Assembly (NCBI GenBank): GCA_022767285.1 | Contig: JALENY010000041.1 | Span: 1-64,000, forward strand | Length of the DNA stretch: 64,000 nt | Direction of reading: 5' to 3' | Origin: Lachnospiraceae bacterium | Lineage (GTDB): Bacteria > Bacillota > Clostridia > Lachnospirales > Lachnospiraceae | In this document: one piece after another, positions 43,737-53,224 of the stretch | Numbering within the stretch: position 1 is the stretch's first letter | Layout: the number at the start of each line of letters is the position of its first letter | Notes under the pieces: generated by a model | Told to the model about the DNA's origin: nothing | What the model saw: only the letters and a program-made list of their open reading frames with translations | Database searches by the model: none | Program-made: the position numbers and the translations under genes

Positions 43737-44432
43737 CTATCTGTTATAGTTACGTTCTCCGAAGATGCTGGTTCCCACACGAACCATGGTCGCACCTTCT
43801 TCTACCGCCACCTCATAATCGTTCGACATTCCCATACTCAGAACATCCACATTAACATTATTAATGTTTTTGCCATTTATGTCAACACTTAATTTCTGTA
43901 ATTTCCGAAAAATTCCCCTGTTTTCTTCCGGATTCGACACAAACGGAGCAATCGTCATCAGACCGCGGATGCGAACATGGCTGCACTTGCTGCTGATCTC
44001 CTCAATAAGAGGAATGGTTTCCTCCAAAGCGACACCGAATTTACTCTCTTCCTGAGCCACATTCACCTCGATCAGGATATCCGCTGTTCGATTATGCTTT
44101 GCAGCTTCGCTGTCGATGGTCTCTGCCAGACGCAGAGAATCAACAGAGTGAATCAGAACTGCCTTATCGATGATATATTTGACTTTGTTTCGCTGGAGAT
44201 GACCGATCAGATGCCAACAGATATCTTTGGGCAGCACCTCATATTTTCCGGCCATTTCCTGTACTTTATTCTCACCGAAATTCCGAACTCCTCTGTCATA
44301 CAATTCACTGATCATTTCATTTGGCTTGGTTTTACTGACAGCGATCAGTGTGACTTCCGACGGATCTCTCCCGACGCGTCTGCACGCCTCCTCAATGTTA
44401 TTCCATACTTTCTGGTAGTTTTCATATAACAT
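43737..44432 (-). CDS. yggS: PLP homeostasis protein YggS/YlmE
   Basis: 231 residues. A PLP-binding alanine-racemase-like barrel: the Lys that binds PLP is in LIAVSKTKPNE, and MTIAPFV, LSMGMSNDYEVAVEEGATM and VRVGTSIFG complete the site. It lacks catalytic activity in known members and keeps PLP balance. It lies directly upstream of sepF in the standard ylm order. Confidence 0.95.
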   Translation of the reverse strand: MLYENYQKVWNNIEEACRRVGRDPSEVTLIAVSKTKPNEMISELYDRGVRNFGENKVQEMAGKYEVLPKDICWHLIGHLQRNKVKYIIDKAVLIHSVDSLRLAETIDSEAAKHNRTADILIEVNVAQEESKFGVALEETIPLIEEISSKCSHVRIRGLMTIAPFVSNPEENRGIFRKLQKLSVDINGKNINNVNVDVLSMGMSNDYEVAVEEGATMVRVGTSIFGERNYNR

Positions 44433-44485
44433 ATGCTCGCCTCTTTCTTATGTTTTGCAGAATATCTTGAACTGGAATGACTAAA

Positions 44486-45880
44486 TCAGTATAAAATGGC
44501 CTCTTCTTTTACGGTAGTGCTGTCTTCCACAATATGATCGAACTGCGCCAGACCGTAAGATGTGTCTGTCTCAACAATGCAGTACTCATCATTTTTATCA
44601 ATGATGACGATTTTCCGAAATACGGCATAACCCTTATTGATACAGTATACACCTTCCAGAGATGCTGTGTCACCGATCACATAACGGTCACCGGAACCGG
44701 ATTTTATAATAATGTCACCAGGAGTAAAGTCGGATTTATCCACATAATAAAGACCATCTTTGTGTTCATATAGCGTCACTATGTCAAATTCCGTTGTGGT
44801 CTCTCCCTTATCATTTTTTATTTCTCTTAAAAAGCCCAGCTCACTGCTGTCGCCGCCTTTTGTGGCATAAGCTTCCGGAATAGTATAAAACTCCTTGTTT
44901 ACAATTGAGCTGATCGGTATTTTCAGTCCGCTCTGCGTGTTGGTCACAAGCTCAATATCCAAAAACCGGTCATTCGCATAGCGGATTACACCGGTTGAGA
45001 ACCGCAGTTCACCCAAATAGGATCCATCCTCCTGACTATGGATAATCAGATCCGCAACCTGGGATGCACCATCTTTTAAGAATTTTACACGAATGGTGGA
45101 CCTGTCACCCAACTGTATGATCAGCTTATCTGAGAGCGGTATGAACAGGGACCAGCTTTCTTCCGTAATTATTTTATATACAGGATCCCCGGCGGATATG
45201 CGTTCTTTTGTCTTCAGATTTTCCACATGATACGACTTATTGTTGATCTGCTCCGCAGTAATATCGGAGATCTGCATATCTTCATAGCCGTCCATACTAT
45301 ACAGGATCAATCCGTCCTTTGACGAATAGCAGATGGTCTGTCCTCCAACCGTTGCATTGGCACCATTTCCAGTGTTCACAGGAGCGATTACACCGGAATT
45401 CTGCAAAAGGCTTCCTTCAATCTCGTATTTGAAACTGTAGAGCTTGTTATAATTAGTCGTGTCAAAATGAGTGGAAAAGGAAGACATCTGGCTGCGCAGT
45501 TTCTGCAGCGCACTGTCCGTCAGTTCCGATACCGTCTCCTCAGACTGACTCTCCCCGATACTGTACACAACACCGTTTTTGCGTACCTTTGCATTTTCAG
45601 GTGCGTAATAAGTCAGATACCCGGAAGTGTCCGCGGTAAGGACCTCCTCAGAACGCATAACAATACCCGTGTAAGTCTGGTTTTTAGCCAATGGTCCGGA
45701 AGTCACCTGATAAGTAGAAATATGGTCTGCGGTCAGATAAAGTATAATACTGATCGCCATATAAAGGAAAAGTGCGCCGAAAATAATGGTACCGATATTT
45801 AAAGTAAAAAGTTCCTTTATATTCGCAAGCAGGCTGTGTGATTTCTTTTTCTGTTTTTTCTTCTTATTTGAAACTGCCAA
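44486..45880 (-). CDS. HlyD-like membrane-anchored protein
   Basis: 464 residues, TTG start after GAGGAG. A basic cytoplasmic tail (KKKKQKKKSHS), one membrane helix near residues 30-52 and a large extracytoplasmic part with beta segments resembling HlyD/RND adaptor barrels (TYTGIVMRSEEVLTADTSGY, GDPVYKI, GDRSTIRVKFL). Such proteins occur in clostridial division clusters ahead of yggS-sepF. No transporter partner is nearby. A role at the division site or in wall assembly is a guess from context. Confidence 0.75.
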   Translation of the reverse strand: MAVSNKKKKQKKKSHSLLANIKELFTLNIGTIIFGALFLYMAISIILYLTADHISTYQVTSGPLAKNQTYTGIVMRSEEVLTADTSGYLTYYAPENAKVRKNGVVYSIGESQSEETVSELTDSALQKLRSQMSSFSTHFDTTNYNKLYSFKYEIEGSLLQNSGVIAPVNTGNGANATVGGQTICYSSKDGLILYSMDGYEDMQISDITAEQINNKSYHVENLKTKERISAGDPVYKIITEESWSLFIPLSDKLIIQLGDRSTIRVKFLKDGASQVADLIIHSQEDGSYLGELRFSTGVIRYANDRFLDIELVTNTQSGLKIPISSIVNKEFYTIPEAYATKGGDSSELGFLREIKNDKGETTTEFDIVTLYEHKDGLYYVDKSDFTPGDIIIKSGSGDRYVIGDTASLEGVYCINKGYAVFRKIVIIDKNDEYCIVETDTSYGLAQFDHIVEDSTTVKEEAILY

Positions 45881-45895
45881 ATTGTTTACTCCTCA

Positions 45896-45926
45896 CAAAA
45901 ACGGACAGCTTTTGAAGGCTGTCCAT
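45896..45926 (-). terminator. Terminator after the small P-loop gene
   Basis: On the minus strand GGACAGC pairs with GCTGTCC and is followed by GTTTTTG. It lies 16 bp ahead of the HlyD-like gene, which must therefore rely on read-through or a promoter I did not find. Confidence 0.65.
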
Positions 45927-45986
45927 TTTGGTTTATCATAATACTACATCATCTATAATACTACAATATGTTTCCTATTTCAACTT

Positions 45987-46406
45987 TTATAATGCTACAA
46001 GAACTTTATCTTTCATACTCTCCGGCAGTACGCTCTCATTTACAGATAAACTGATGATAAAATCAAGGTTGCATTTCTTACTGATTTCTTCTAATTCAAC
46101 AATTGTGGGAATCGGATCTGCATCTTCCAATTTGGCGATCTTCAGAAAGCCATCGAGATACATGGCTTCAAGATCGTGGTCCTGTGAAATAATGCCGCAT
46201 ATAAAGCCTACAAACTGCTCACTGTTCATAATTGGATAACTGGACACGTCGATCAGACGAATCTTATTATTTAATTCATACATATGTTTTGAATTCTTAT
46301 CAAGGTAAACAATATTGCCATTTGCGGATTTAATTGCACTATTGACCTTGTCCAATAATATTTTAGTCTTTCCCTTTCCTTTCTCTCCAACAATCAATTG
46401 AACCAT
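45987..46406 (-). CDS. Small P-loop protein of unknown role
   Basis: 139 residues. Walker A VGEKGKGKTKILLDKV is at residues 6-21; there is a possible Walker B-like strand AMYLDGFLKI near residue 82. The protein is much smaller than a full ATPase, and similar clostridial proteins are often loosely labelled PilT-like. It has its own promoter (minus strand TTGTTT 46493-46488, 17-bp spacer, TATAAT 46470-46465), an AAGGAGG ribosome site and its own terminator. It stands as an independent unit inside the envelope cluster. Confidence 0.7.
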   Translation of the reverse strand: MVQLIVGEKGKGKTKILLDKVNSAIKSANGNIVYLDKNSKHMYELNNKIRLIDVSSYPIMNSEQFVGFICGIISQDHDLEAMYLDGFLKIAKLEDADPIPTIVELEEISKKCNLDFIISLSVNESVLPESMKDKVLVAL

Positions 46407-46464
46407 AGCAATTTCCTCCTTTGGGTATGTAATAATTTCATTTAATATTCAATTTATACGTTCA

Positions 46465-46493
46465 ATTATAGTGTATTTCTAATAAAAAAACAA
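46465..46493 (-). promoter_or_regulatory. Promoter of the small P-loop gene
   Basis: Minus strand TTGTTT (46493-46488), 17-bp spacer, TATAAT (46470-46465). Confidence 0.65.
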
Positions 46494-46526
46494 TCATTAA
46501 TTGAAAATTCATATACTTTTTGACAG

Positions 46527-47558
46527 TTAATAGTTATAGGCGGAATTTGATACCGCAAGCAGTGTATTCATCTGATTATACAGTGAATCTTTTCCAAGAG
46601 CACGCATGATAATCGAGATATGCAGTTTTCCATATGCATTTTGTGACACAAGGGCAAGACAGCTTCCGGCCTGATCGGTAGTTCCTGTTTTTCCACCAAG
46701 TACCGTCACACCCTTTGGCGGAACGGCTGTATTTACCAAATAATGGTCTGTGGAGTCCAAAGTAACCGACTGTTCATTCCCTTCTGCGTCCAGATAGTTG
46801 ATTTCATAGACCGACAGCTGCATCACATCGACAAAGTGACTGTACGTAAGCGCATGGTTCAGCATCAGATAGATATCATAAATACTGGTATAGTGGGATT
46901 CGTTATGAAGTCCCGAAGGATTCATAAAATGAGTGTCAAAACAGCCAAGGGCATTGGCCTCTTCGTTCATCATAGCCACAAATTCTTCGGCTGTACCTCC
47001 CACATGCCTTGCAATGGCCATGGCAGCATCGTTGCCGGAATGGATCAACAACCCGTGAAAAAGATCGTCCATGGAAACCTGATCTCCGATTTCAAACCCA
47101 CAGACCTGAGAACCGGCTTCCAGTTCCAGATCTTCCCAGGTAATCGTGACTACGTCCTCCATGTTTCCATATTTCAGTGCAAGTATGGCTGTCATGATTT
47201 TTGTTATGCTGGCCGGATAAATATGATCATGAAGAGAATCCGAAAAAAGGATTTCCTTATCATCAACAGAAAAAAGTGCGCCAATCGCATTCCCCTCCAT
47301 GGTAATCTCACTGTTCCCTACATCTTCTTTAGAAACACACAGATCGGCTGCAAACCCACGGGCAGTCTGAATGTTGCCTTCCACGGTATCGGAAAATACC
47401 AGTTCATCAGCATTATAGGGCACACTCATATCCAGCCGCTTCGATTTCTGAAGAAGTATAATTGCCGTTATACCGGCAGCAAAAGCCACAATAAGAATGG
47501 ATACAAGAATAATCGTGCTTTTGACGCGGGTATTTGTTTTTTTTATATTGTTTGTCAT
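46527..47558 (-). CDS. Serine-type D-alanyl-D-alanine carboxypeptidase
   Basis: 343 residues. One N-terminal membrane helix (TIILVSILIVAFAAGITAII). The penicillin-binding motifs are complete: SITK (nucleophile Ser, Lys), HSGNDAA (SxN) and GGKTGTT (KTG). It trims the terminal D-Ala from peptidoglycan stem peptides outside the cell. Its ATG overlaps the rodA stop codon, so it belongs to the elongation cluster. No C-terminal membrane-anchoring PBP5 domain is present. Confidence 0.93.
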   Translation of the reverse strand: MTNNIKKTNTRVKSTIILVSILIVAFAAGITAIILLQKSKRLDMSVPYNADELVFSDTVEGNIQTARGFAADLCVSKEDVGNSEITMEGNAIGALFSVDDKEILFSDSLHDHIYPASITKIMTAILALKYGNMEDVVTITWEDLELEAGSQVCGFEIGDQVSMDDLFHGLLIHSGNDAAMAIARHVGGTAEEFVAMMNEEANALGCFDTHFMNPSGLHNESHYTSIYDIYLMLNHALTYSHFVDVMQLSVYEINYLDAEGNEQSVTLDSTDHYLVNTAVPPKGVTVLGGKTGTTDQAGSCLALVSQNAYGKLHISIIMRALGKDSLYNQMNTLLAVSNSAYNY

Positions 47559-48682
47559 GCACGCTCTCCTACAATATGGATTTTACTCTGAAGTCCAACG
47601 TTGAGTACAATTCCCATGCCAATATAGAGACTGACCAGAGAAGTCAGCCCATAACTCAAAAACGGAAGGGGGGTTCCGGTATTCGGCATCAGTCCGGTGG
47701 CAACACAGATGTTAATGAAACTCTGAAAGCTTACCACCGACGCCACTCCGCAGCAGATAATCTTACCTGCCATGTCTTTCGCACGCCTTCCCATTAAGAT
47801 ACATTCCAGATCGATCAGTAAAAGCAGAATAACGATACCGCAGGTTCCCAGGAAACCAAGCTCTTCCCCCGCAACTGCAAAAATAAAGTCCGTCTGGATC
47901 TGTGATACAAAATTACCTTTATTGGCAGAAGATACCTCATTGTTATTCAGGCCTTTACCGGTCAACTGACCGCTTCCGATGGCTGTGATTGAATTTTCCT
48001 GCTGGGTTGTATTATCCTGATATTCTTCGTTATCCGGATAGAGCCAGGCCATGATTCGGGTCCTCTGATAGGGCTCGATCAGCTTCTGATCCGGCTGAAC
48101 CACGATCATCAGAAACACCACAAGCAGAGGAACCACCACAAGCAAAATACCGCCGATGATCTTGTAACTGAGTCCTGCAATGTAAATCAGAACACAGAAC
48201 AGCAGCATGATCGTAATGGTGTTTTTTAAGTCCGGCTGTACATAAACCAATACAAGCGGCAGGGCCAACAAAAGAACTGCCTGAACGATCACGCGAAAAC
48301 TGTTGATTTTTTCTTCATGATCCAGAAAGTATTTGGCAAAAAACAGGATGATGAAGATTTTTGTCAGTTCTGTGGGCTGAAATCGGATTCCGGCAATCTC
48401 AATCCACCGGGTGGCTCCTCCGGTGGATTCTCCCACCAGGCGAACACCTAGCAGCAAAAGCAGATTTACCCCGTAAATCACCCATTGAAAGTTCAGAAGC
48501 CAGCTGTAATCAATCAACGAAAAGATAATCATCATGACAAAGCCCAGCACCACTCCCATAAACTGTCTCGACTGGAGCGAGGCCTCAGCACTTCCCACAA
48601 GCAGCACGCCAAGAATACTGATTGCAACCAGCCAGAGAATCAATCTGAAATTGTAATCTTTTATTTTAAATTTTCGAATCAT
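47555..48682 (-). CDS. rodA: SEDS glycosyltransferase RodA
   Basis: 375 residues, about ten membrane helices. SEDS-family peptidoglycan polymerase. Conserved features include the GESTGGATRWIEI loop, QPTELTKI-like FQPTELTKIFI, YVQPDLKNT (with the catalytic Asp) and the C-terminal MPNTGTPLPFLSYGLTS. It should pair with the PBP2 encoded upstream. It starts inside the end of minE. Confidence 0.95.
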   Translation of the reverse strand: MIRKFKIKDYNFRLILWLVAISILGVLLVGSAEASLQSRQFMGVVLGFVMMIIFSLIDYSWLLNFQWVIYGVNLLLLLGVRLVGESTGGATRWIEIAGIRFQPTELTKIFIILFFAKYFLDHEEKINSFRVIVQAVLLLALPLVLVYVQPDLKNTITIMLLFCVLIYIAGLSYKIIGGILLVVVPLLVVFLMIVVQPDQKLIEPYQRTRIMAWLYPDNEEYQDNTTQQENSITAIGSGQLTGKGLNNNEVSSANKGNFVSQIQTDFIFAVAGEELGFLGTCGIVILLLLIDLECILMGRRAKDMAGKIICCGVASVVSFQSFINICVATGLMPNTGTPLPFLSYGLTSLVSLYIGMGIVLNVGLQSKIHIVGERA

Positions 48683-48944
48683 TTGTTCTGTTATTTCCTA
48701 TCTTTTTTAAAGAATGCTGCAGCAGCGGAAACTCCGCGATCAACCGCTCGTTTGCCTGGGTATAGGTAATGGCAACTTTCTGTTCATCCACAGCAATGTA
48801 TTTGCTTGCAGCCTGTATCATCTCATTTTTCAGCATAAGCAGCATACTGGGTGAGCAGTCAATACGCTCTGCGATCAGAAGTACTTTCAGCCGGTCCTTT
48901 GCAACTGAGCCGGATTTTCTTTTGTGAAGAGAAAATACTCCCAT
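48666..48944 (-). CDS. minE: Cell-division topological factor MinE
   Basis: 92 residues from the ATG after GGGGGAA. The anti-MinCD helix and MinD-binding region are visible in KDRLKVLLIAERIDCSPSML, and the dimer part follows (VAITYTQANERLIAEFPL). It stimulates MinD ATPase and drives Min oscillation. It lies 14 bp after minD. A reading frame open further upstream lacks a suitable start. Confidence 0.95.
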   Translation of the reverse strand: MGVFSLHKRKSGSVAKDRLKVLLIAERIDCSPSMLLMLKNEMIQAASKYIAVDEQKVAITYTQANERLIAEFPLLQHSLKKIGNNRTNDSKI

Positions 48945-48958
48945 AAAAATTCCCCCGC

Positions 48959-49738
48959 TTATTTTCTGAAGATTCGCTGAAAGACACCTTTTTTCTGGTT
49001 CAGGTTCAAAAAAGGAATCTCTTCGCCACATATTCTGCGGCAAATATTCTGATATGCCACAGCAGAAAGAGAATCTTTATCAATAAGAGATTCCCCCTGG
49101 TTGGTGGCAATAACAATCTGCTCATCATCCGGAATGGCTCCGATCAGATTGACTCCCAGAATATCAACCACATCTTCCGCAGACATCATATCACCTCTCC
49201 GGATCATATCCATGCGGAGTCGGTTTATGATCAGATCGATCTTCTGTATTTCCTGTGCTTCCAGCAGCCCGATGATGCGGTCCGCATCCCGGATAGCGGA
49301 TACTTCCGGTGTCGTTACCACCAAAGCACGGTCAGCGCCGGCGATGGCATTGCGGAACCCCTGCTCAATTCCGGCCGGGCAGTCCAATATGACGTAATCA
49401 AACAGATCACGAAGCTGGGAAACCAGCTTTTGCATCTGCTCCGGCGAAACGGCTGATTTATCCCTGGTCTGCGCAGTGGGCATCATGCAGAGGTTCGGAT
49501 TACCTTTGTCTCTTATCAGGGCCTGTTTCAGACGGCAGTTTCCCTCGACGACATCCACCAGATTATATACGACCCGGTTTTCCAGTCCCATGACCACATC
49601 GAGATTACGAAGGCCGATATCCGTGTCAACCAGAACAGTCTTATAACCCAGCCGGGCAAGGCCGGCTCCGACACTGGCGGTAGTGGTGGTTTTTCCAACA
49701 CCGCCCTTTCCTGATGTTACTACAATTACTTCACTCAT
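48959..49738 (-). CDS. minD: Septum-site-determining ATPase MinD
   Basis: 259 residues. Deviant Walker A SGKGGVGKTTTTASVG at residues 9-24, switch region DTDIGLRNLDVVMG, and DCPAGIEQGFRNA as Walker B/switch. The C-terminal amphipathic membrane-targeting helix (GVFQRIFRK) is present. It normally recruits MinC to the poles. Here no minC lies in the usual place between PBP2 and minD (only 73 bp). Confidence 0.97.
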   Translation of the reverse strand: MSEVIVVTSGKGGVGKTTTTASVGAGLARLGYKTVLVDTDIGLRNLDVVMGLENRVVYNLVDVVEGNCRLKQALIRDKGNPNLCMMPTAQTRDKSAVSPEQMQKLVSQLRDLFDYVILDCPAGIEQGFRNAIAGADRALVVTTPEVSAIRDADRIIGLLEAQEIQKIDLIINRLRMDMIRRGDMMSAEDVVDILGVNLIGAIPDDEQIVIATNQGESLIDKDSLSAVAYQNICRRICGEEIPFLNLNQKKGVFQRIFRK

Positions 49739-49811
49739 ATACTTTCCTCCCAGAACTTATTGTCATCTTCGACTGCTTCATCTGCATGTACTTAAGAGAA
49801 CTTCCATAAGC

Positions 49812-52706
49812 CTAGTCTGTCTGTACACTTGTGACACCTTCTACAGAAGCCTGGTTATTTAGAATTTCTGTTTCATCACTTAGATCGAAATAGTATCGGA
49901 TAATATCCTTTCCTACCAGCATGGCATTGGTGGACGAGAAACCGTTCGCAATACGCACAGCGATGGAAATCTGGGGATTCTCAGAGGGGGCAAATCCGAT
50001 GAACAGAGCATGGTCCGGTGTGGTTTTTGATTCCTGCGCCGTACCGGTCTTGCCGGAAACTTCTATGCTCAGTTCCGCAAATTCCGGTTTATTGGCAATT
50101 ACATTACGCATGCCGGTATGGATGATATCCCATGTTGTACTGCTTATGTTTACCTTGCTCAGTATCTCCGGTGTATAGTCTTCTATCACGTTGCCCGCTG
50201 AATCGGTAACTTTATCCAAAAGCGAGATATTATAACTGGTACCGCTGTTAGCCAGAGTGCTAACATAGCGGGCAAGCTGGGTGGTTGTGTACAGCTGTGT
50301 ACCTTGTCCGATGGAAGTCTGGATACCAAAGCTGTCTGAAATCTGGGGCTCTGTCTCAGAGATCTCAATTCCGGAGGGCTTGTCCAGATCGAACATTTCC
50401 GAATATGCCTGCAGTTTCTGGAGAGCCAGGGAATCACGGAAATTGCCTTCTTCGTCAATTCCCATCTCATAGGCTACATTACAGAAGAATACGTTGCAGG
50501 ATTCTTTGATTCCGTCAACCACACTCAAATCACCATGGCCGTCTTTATTCCAGCAGTTCAGAGGTGTTTCCGTCAGATCGAAGACACCGGAACAATGGAA
50601 GGTACTGCTTTCGCTGATTACTCGCTCCCCGAGACCTGCAGCAGCCGTCACCAGCTTAAATGTAGAACCAGGTGCCGTAGCCTGCTGGGTCGCCTTGTTA
50701 TAAAGCGGACGGGACAGATCGTTGTATATCTTTCTGTAATAGCTTACATCCATATCATTTGCCAGTTTGTTGTTGTCGTATCCCGGATAGGTGACACAGG
50801 CAAGGATTTCACCGGTATTGGGATCCGTCACTACCGCAGAACCGGAGCATGGCTCCAGTGCCAGCTGTGCCGGCGTAATTTCAAGTTTCTGTATTTTTGC
50901 ACGAATCAGGTCATAACTGCTCATGTTACCGGATGCAAATGCTGTATAATCAGCATCGTCTGCTGGGAGGATACCCTGATCATATAGAATCTGGCAAAGC
51001 TGATCTCCGCTGATCCGGTCATTTTTCAACAGATACTTGTAGAGCAGCTTGGAAAAATCTTTGCTGGTGGAGAGATAATCCGTAATATATTTGGCCAGAA
51101 AGTCATAGACCTGCTGGGAATCCAGATAAGCATCTTCGCTGGCTGCGATACTGATATCAATCCAGTTCTGGCTGGCAGCATAGGTCAGATACTCCTTCAG
51201 ACTGATACTCTCCTCTTTGATCCACTGTATATAAACCGAATCACTGGTATCAATGGCACCCCGATCAAGGATACCTGTCTCGTCCATCAGAAGATCATCG
51301 ACAATATAGGTAACATATTCCTGCATTTCGGTTGAAAGATCTTTGTAGGCAGTGGGTGAATTGCCGGTAAGTTCCAGCTGTATCTGATTAAATACTTCTG
51401 CCTGCTTTTGGTCATATGCATTCTGCAGTGCCTGCTCTGTCACGGATGCGTCCTCCGCAGAAAAATGAGCCGTGTCGATCAAACTGTTTTTGATCAGCGC
51501 ATTGTAAACATCATAAATCGGAATTTTTATCTCCGATGCATCTCCCATGGAGGTACGGTCAAATTCTTTTTCATTTACGATTACGCTGAGCAGAATACCT
51601 GCCAGACGCTGTTCAAGAATCTTATAGGTGGCAATCTGAAGCTCCTTATCGATGGTCAGATACACATCATTGCCAGCCTTAGGTTCAATGCGCGAATCTT
51701 CATCAATTTTAAGTACCTTACCCAGAATATCCACGTGTACCACTTCTTTCCCATCACTTCCCTGAAGAGTGGTCTCCATCACTTTTTCAATACCGGCTTT
51801 ACCGATGATGGAAGTGGAGGAATAGTTGTTACTGATAGCCCGAAGTTCGGTCAGTTCCTCGGCAGATGCTTTTCCGGTATAGCCGATGATAGAAGCAAAA
51901 TAAATGCTGTCCGCATAGACACGCTTGGTGTCTTCAACAATTTCAATGCCTTCCAGCGAATCCTTGTTCTCAGACAGAGCAGCAACCGATTCCTGCGAAA
52001 TATCCGTCGCAATAGTCACCGGGACGTATTTCTGATAACTGGTGGTCGAAAGCGCATACCGAATCGTGGTTATTTTCAAGACTTCGTCTTTTGATAATTC
52101 CTTTGGCAGACCGACCGCTTCCAGCTCATCGTCCTTGTAGGGCTTTTCTTTATTATATATTGAGAAACGTTCCGTGCCGGTAAGATATTCCATAATCTCA
52201 TCCGCTGTTGCCTCAGCCTCATTTTCTTCCAGATCATCAATCAGAGCATGTCCGTAAACATCGGCGCGGAATCTGGAAAGAGAACTTCCGGTGACATCAA
52301 AGGCATAATTATTATTTTCATCCAGAATAATATGAAAATCATGGCTGATGCTGTCACCGTTCGATTCCAGTATTTTAATGATATGATAAGCTTCTCCATT
52401 CAGAGCCAGAGCCTTCTCGCGGTTGGTATCATACGTACCGCTGTCTTCCAGAGTCAGAGAATAAGACAGCTCATTGGACGCCAGTATGTTGCCGTTCCGG
52501 TCGTAAATATAACCGCGGGTACTTTTCAAAGTACGCTCTTTCGTAGTCTGAAGCGAGAAGTTATTCGCGTATTCTTCACCGCGGATGATCTGAAGATCAT
52601 ACAGACGGTTGATCAGAATTCCGGAAAGTATCAGAAAAAAAGCGGCTAAAACCGTTGTTCTGCTGATATGTACTCTTTTGCACAGGTTTAATAGTTTCTT
52701 AACCAT
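49812..52706 (-). CDS. mrdA: Class B penicillin-binding protein 2, unusually long
   Basis: 964 residues against roughly 600-720 for typical PBP2. One N-terminal membrane helix and a dimerisation region (QTTKERTLKSTRGYIYDRNG) precede the transpeptidase, which has the nucleophile Ser in APGSTFKLVTA, SCN in KESCNVFFCN and KTG in VSGKTGTAQES. Between ELQIATYKILEQRLAG (near residue 355) and SGSAVVTDPNTGEILACV (near residue 640) lies an insertion of about 270 mostly acidic, helical residues absent from standard members. It pairs with RodA and MreCD in elongation. It overlaps the end of mreD by 19 bp. Confidence 0.93.
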   Translation of the reverse strand: MVKKLLNLCKRVHISRTTVLAAFFLILSGILINRLYDLQIIRGEEYANNFSLQTTKERTLKSTRGYIYDRNGNILASNELSYSLTLEDSGTYDTNREKALALNGEAYHIIKILESNGDSISHDFHIILDENNNYAFDVTGSSLSRFRADVYGHALIDDLEENEAEATADEIMEYLTGTERFSIYNKEKPYKDDELEAVGLPKELSKDEVLKITTIRYALSTTSYQKYVPVTIATDISQESVAALSENKDSLEGIEIVEDTKRVYADSIYFASIIGYTGKASAEELTELRAISNNYSSTSIIGKAGIEKVMETTLQGSDGKEVVHVDILGKVLKIDEDSRIEPKAGNDVYLTIDKELQIATYKILEQRLAGILLSVIVNEKEFDRTSMGDASEIKIPIYDVYNALIKNSLIDTAHFSAEDASVTEQALQNAYDQKQAEVFNQIQLELTGNSPTAYKDLSTEMQEYVTYIVDDLLMDETGILDRGAIDTSDSVYIQWIKEESISLKEYLTYAASQNWIDISIAASEDAYLDSQQVYDFLAKYITDYLSTSKDFSKLLYKYLLKNDRISGDQLCQILYDQGILPADDADYTAFASGNMSSYDLIRAKIQKLEITPAQLALEPCSGSAVVTDPNTGEILACVTYPGYDNNKLANDMDVSYYRKIYNDLSRPLYNKATQQATAPGSTFKLVTAAAGLGERVISESSTFHCSGVFDLTETPLNCWNKDGHGDLSVVDGIKESCNVFFCNVAYEMGIDEEGNFRDSLALQKLQAYSEMFDLDKPSGIEISETEPQISDSFGIQTSIGQGTQLYTTTQLARYVSTLANSGTSYNISLLDKVTDSAGNVIEDYTPEILSKVNISSTTWDIIHTGMRNVIANKPEFAELSIEVSGKTGTAQESKTTPDHALFIGFAPSENPQISIAVRIANGFSSTNAMLVGKDIIRYYFDLSDETEILNNQASVEGVTSVQTD

Positions 52707-53224
52707 AATGCCATTTTTCCTCTTGCTTCCTTTTTCACCAGATATTTATTGATCCGGTAAAAAATTCGATATAATACGATAGTTACTAATACAGTATACA
52801 CAAGTTCCGGCAGCACCACTGATCTGAGGTATGCGAAATAATTTAGTTTACCGCGCAGAAGGAACAAAAACAGATACACTGCTGTGTTGTAGATCAGATC
52901 AGAGCCGGCAATCATAACCATAGGAACTTTTACATCTTCATCAAAATATACTTTACAGAAAAATCCGCTGAAAAAGCCGAGATACATATAAATCAGCGCA
53001 TAAACTCCCAGCACACTCCCGATTCCGTAGAAAAGATCGATCAGAAGCCCGCTGAAAAAGCCTACCAGCAATCCCTCCTTTTTTCCCTGCATAAACCCAA
53101 AGGAAATCGTAAGGATCAGGAGAATGTTCGGAACCACCGAAGCAATTTCAAAAAAACAGAAAACCGAACACTGAAGAAGGAAGCAGGCAAGAATCAATAA
53201 TGCCAGAGTGATCTTTCTTCTCAT
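52688..53224 (-). CDS. mreD: Rod-shape protein MreD
   Basis: 178 residues, about five to six membrane helices, with SFGFMQGKKEGLLVGFFSGL as the family core. It overlaps mreC by 4 bp and PBP2 by 19 bp. AAGGAGG precedes its ATG. It is the membrane partner of MreC in the elongasome. Confidence 0.92.
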   Translation of the reverse strand: MRRKITLALLILACFLLQCSVFCFFEIASVVPNILLILTISFGFMQGKKEGLLVGFFSGLLIDLFYGIGSVLGVYALIYMYLGFFSGFFCKVYFDEDVKVPMVMIAGSDLIYNTAVYLFLFLLRGKLNYFAYLRSVVLPELVYTVLVTIVLYRIFYRINKYLVKKEARGKMALWLRNY

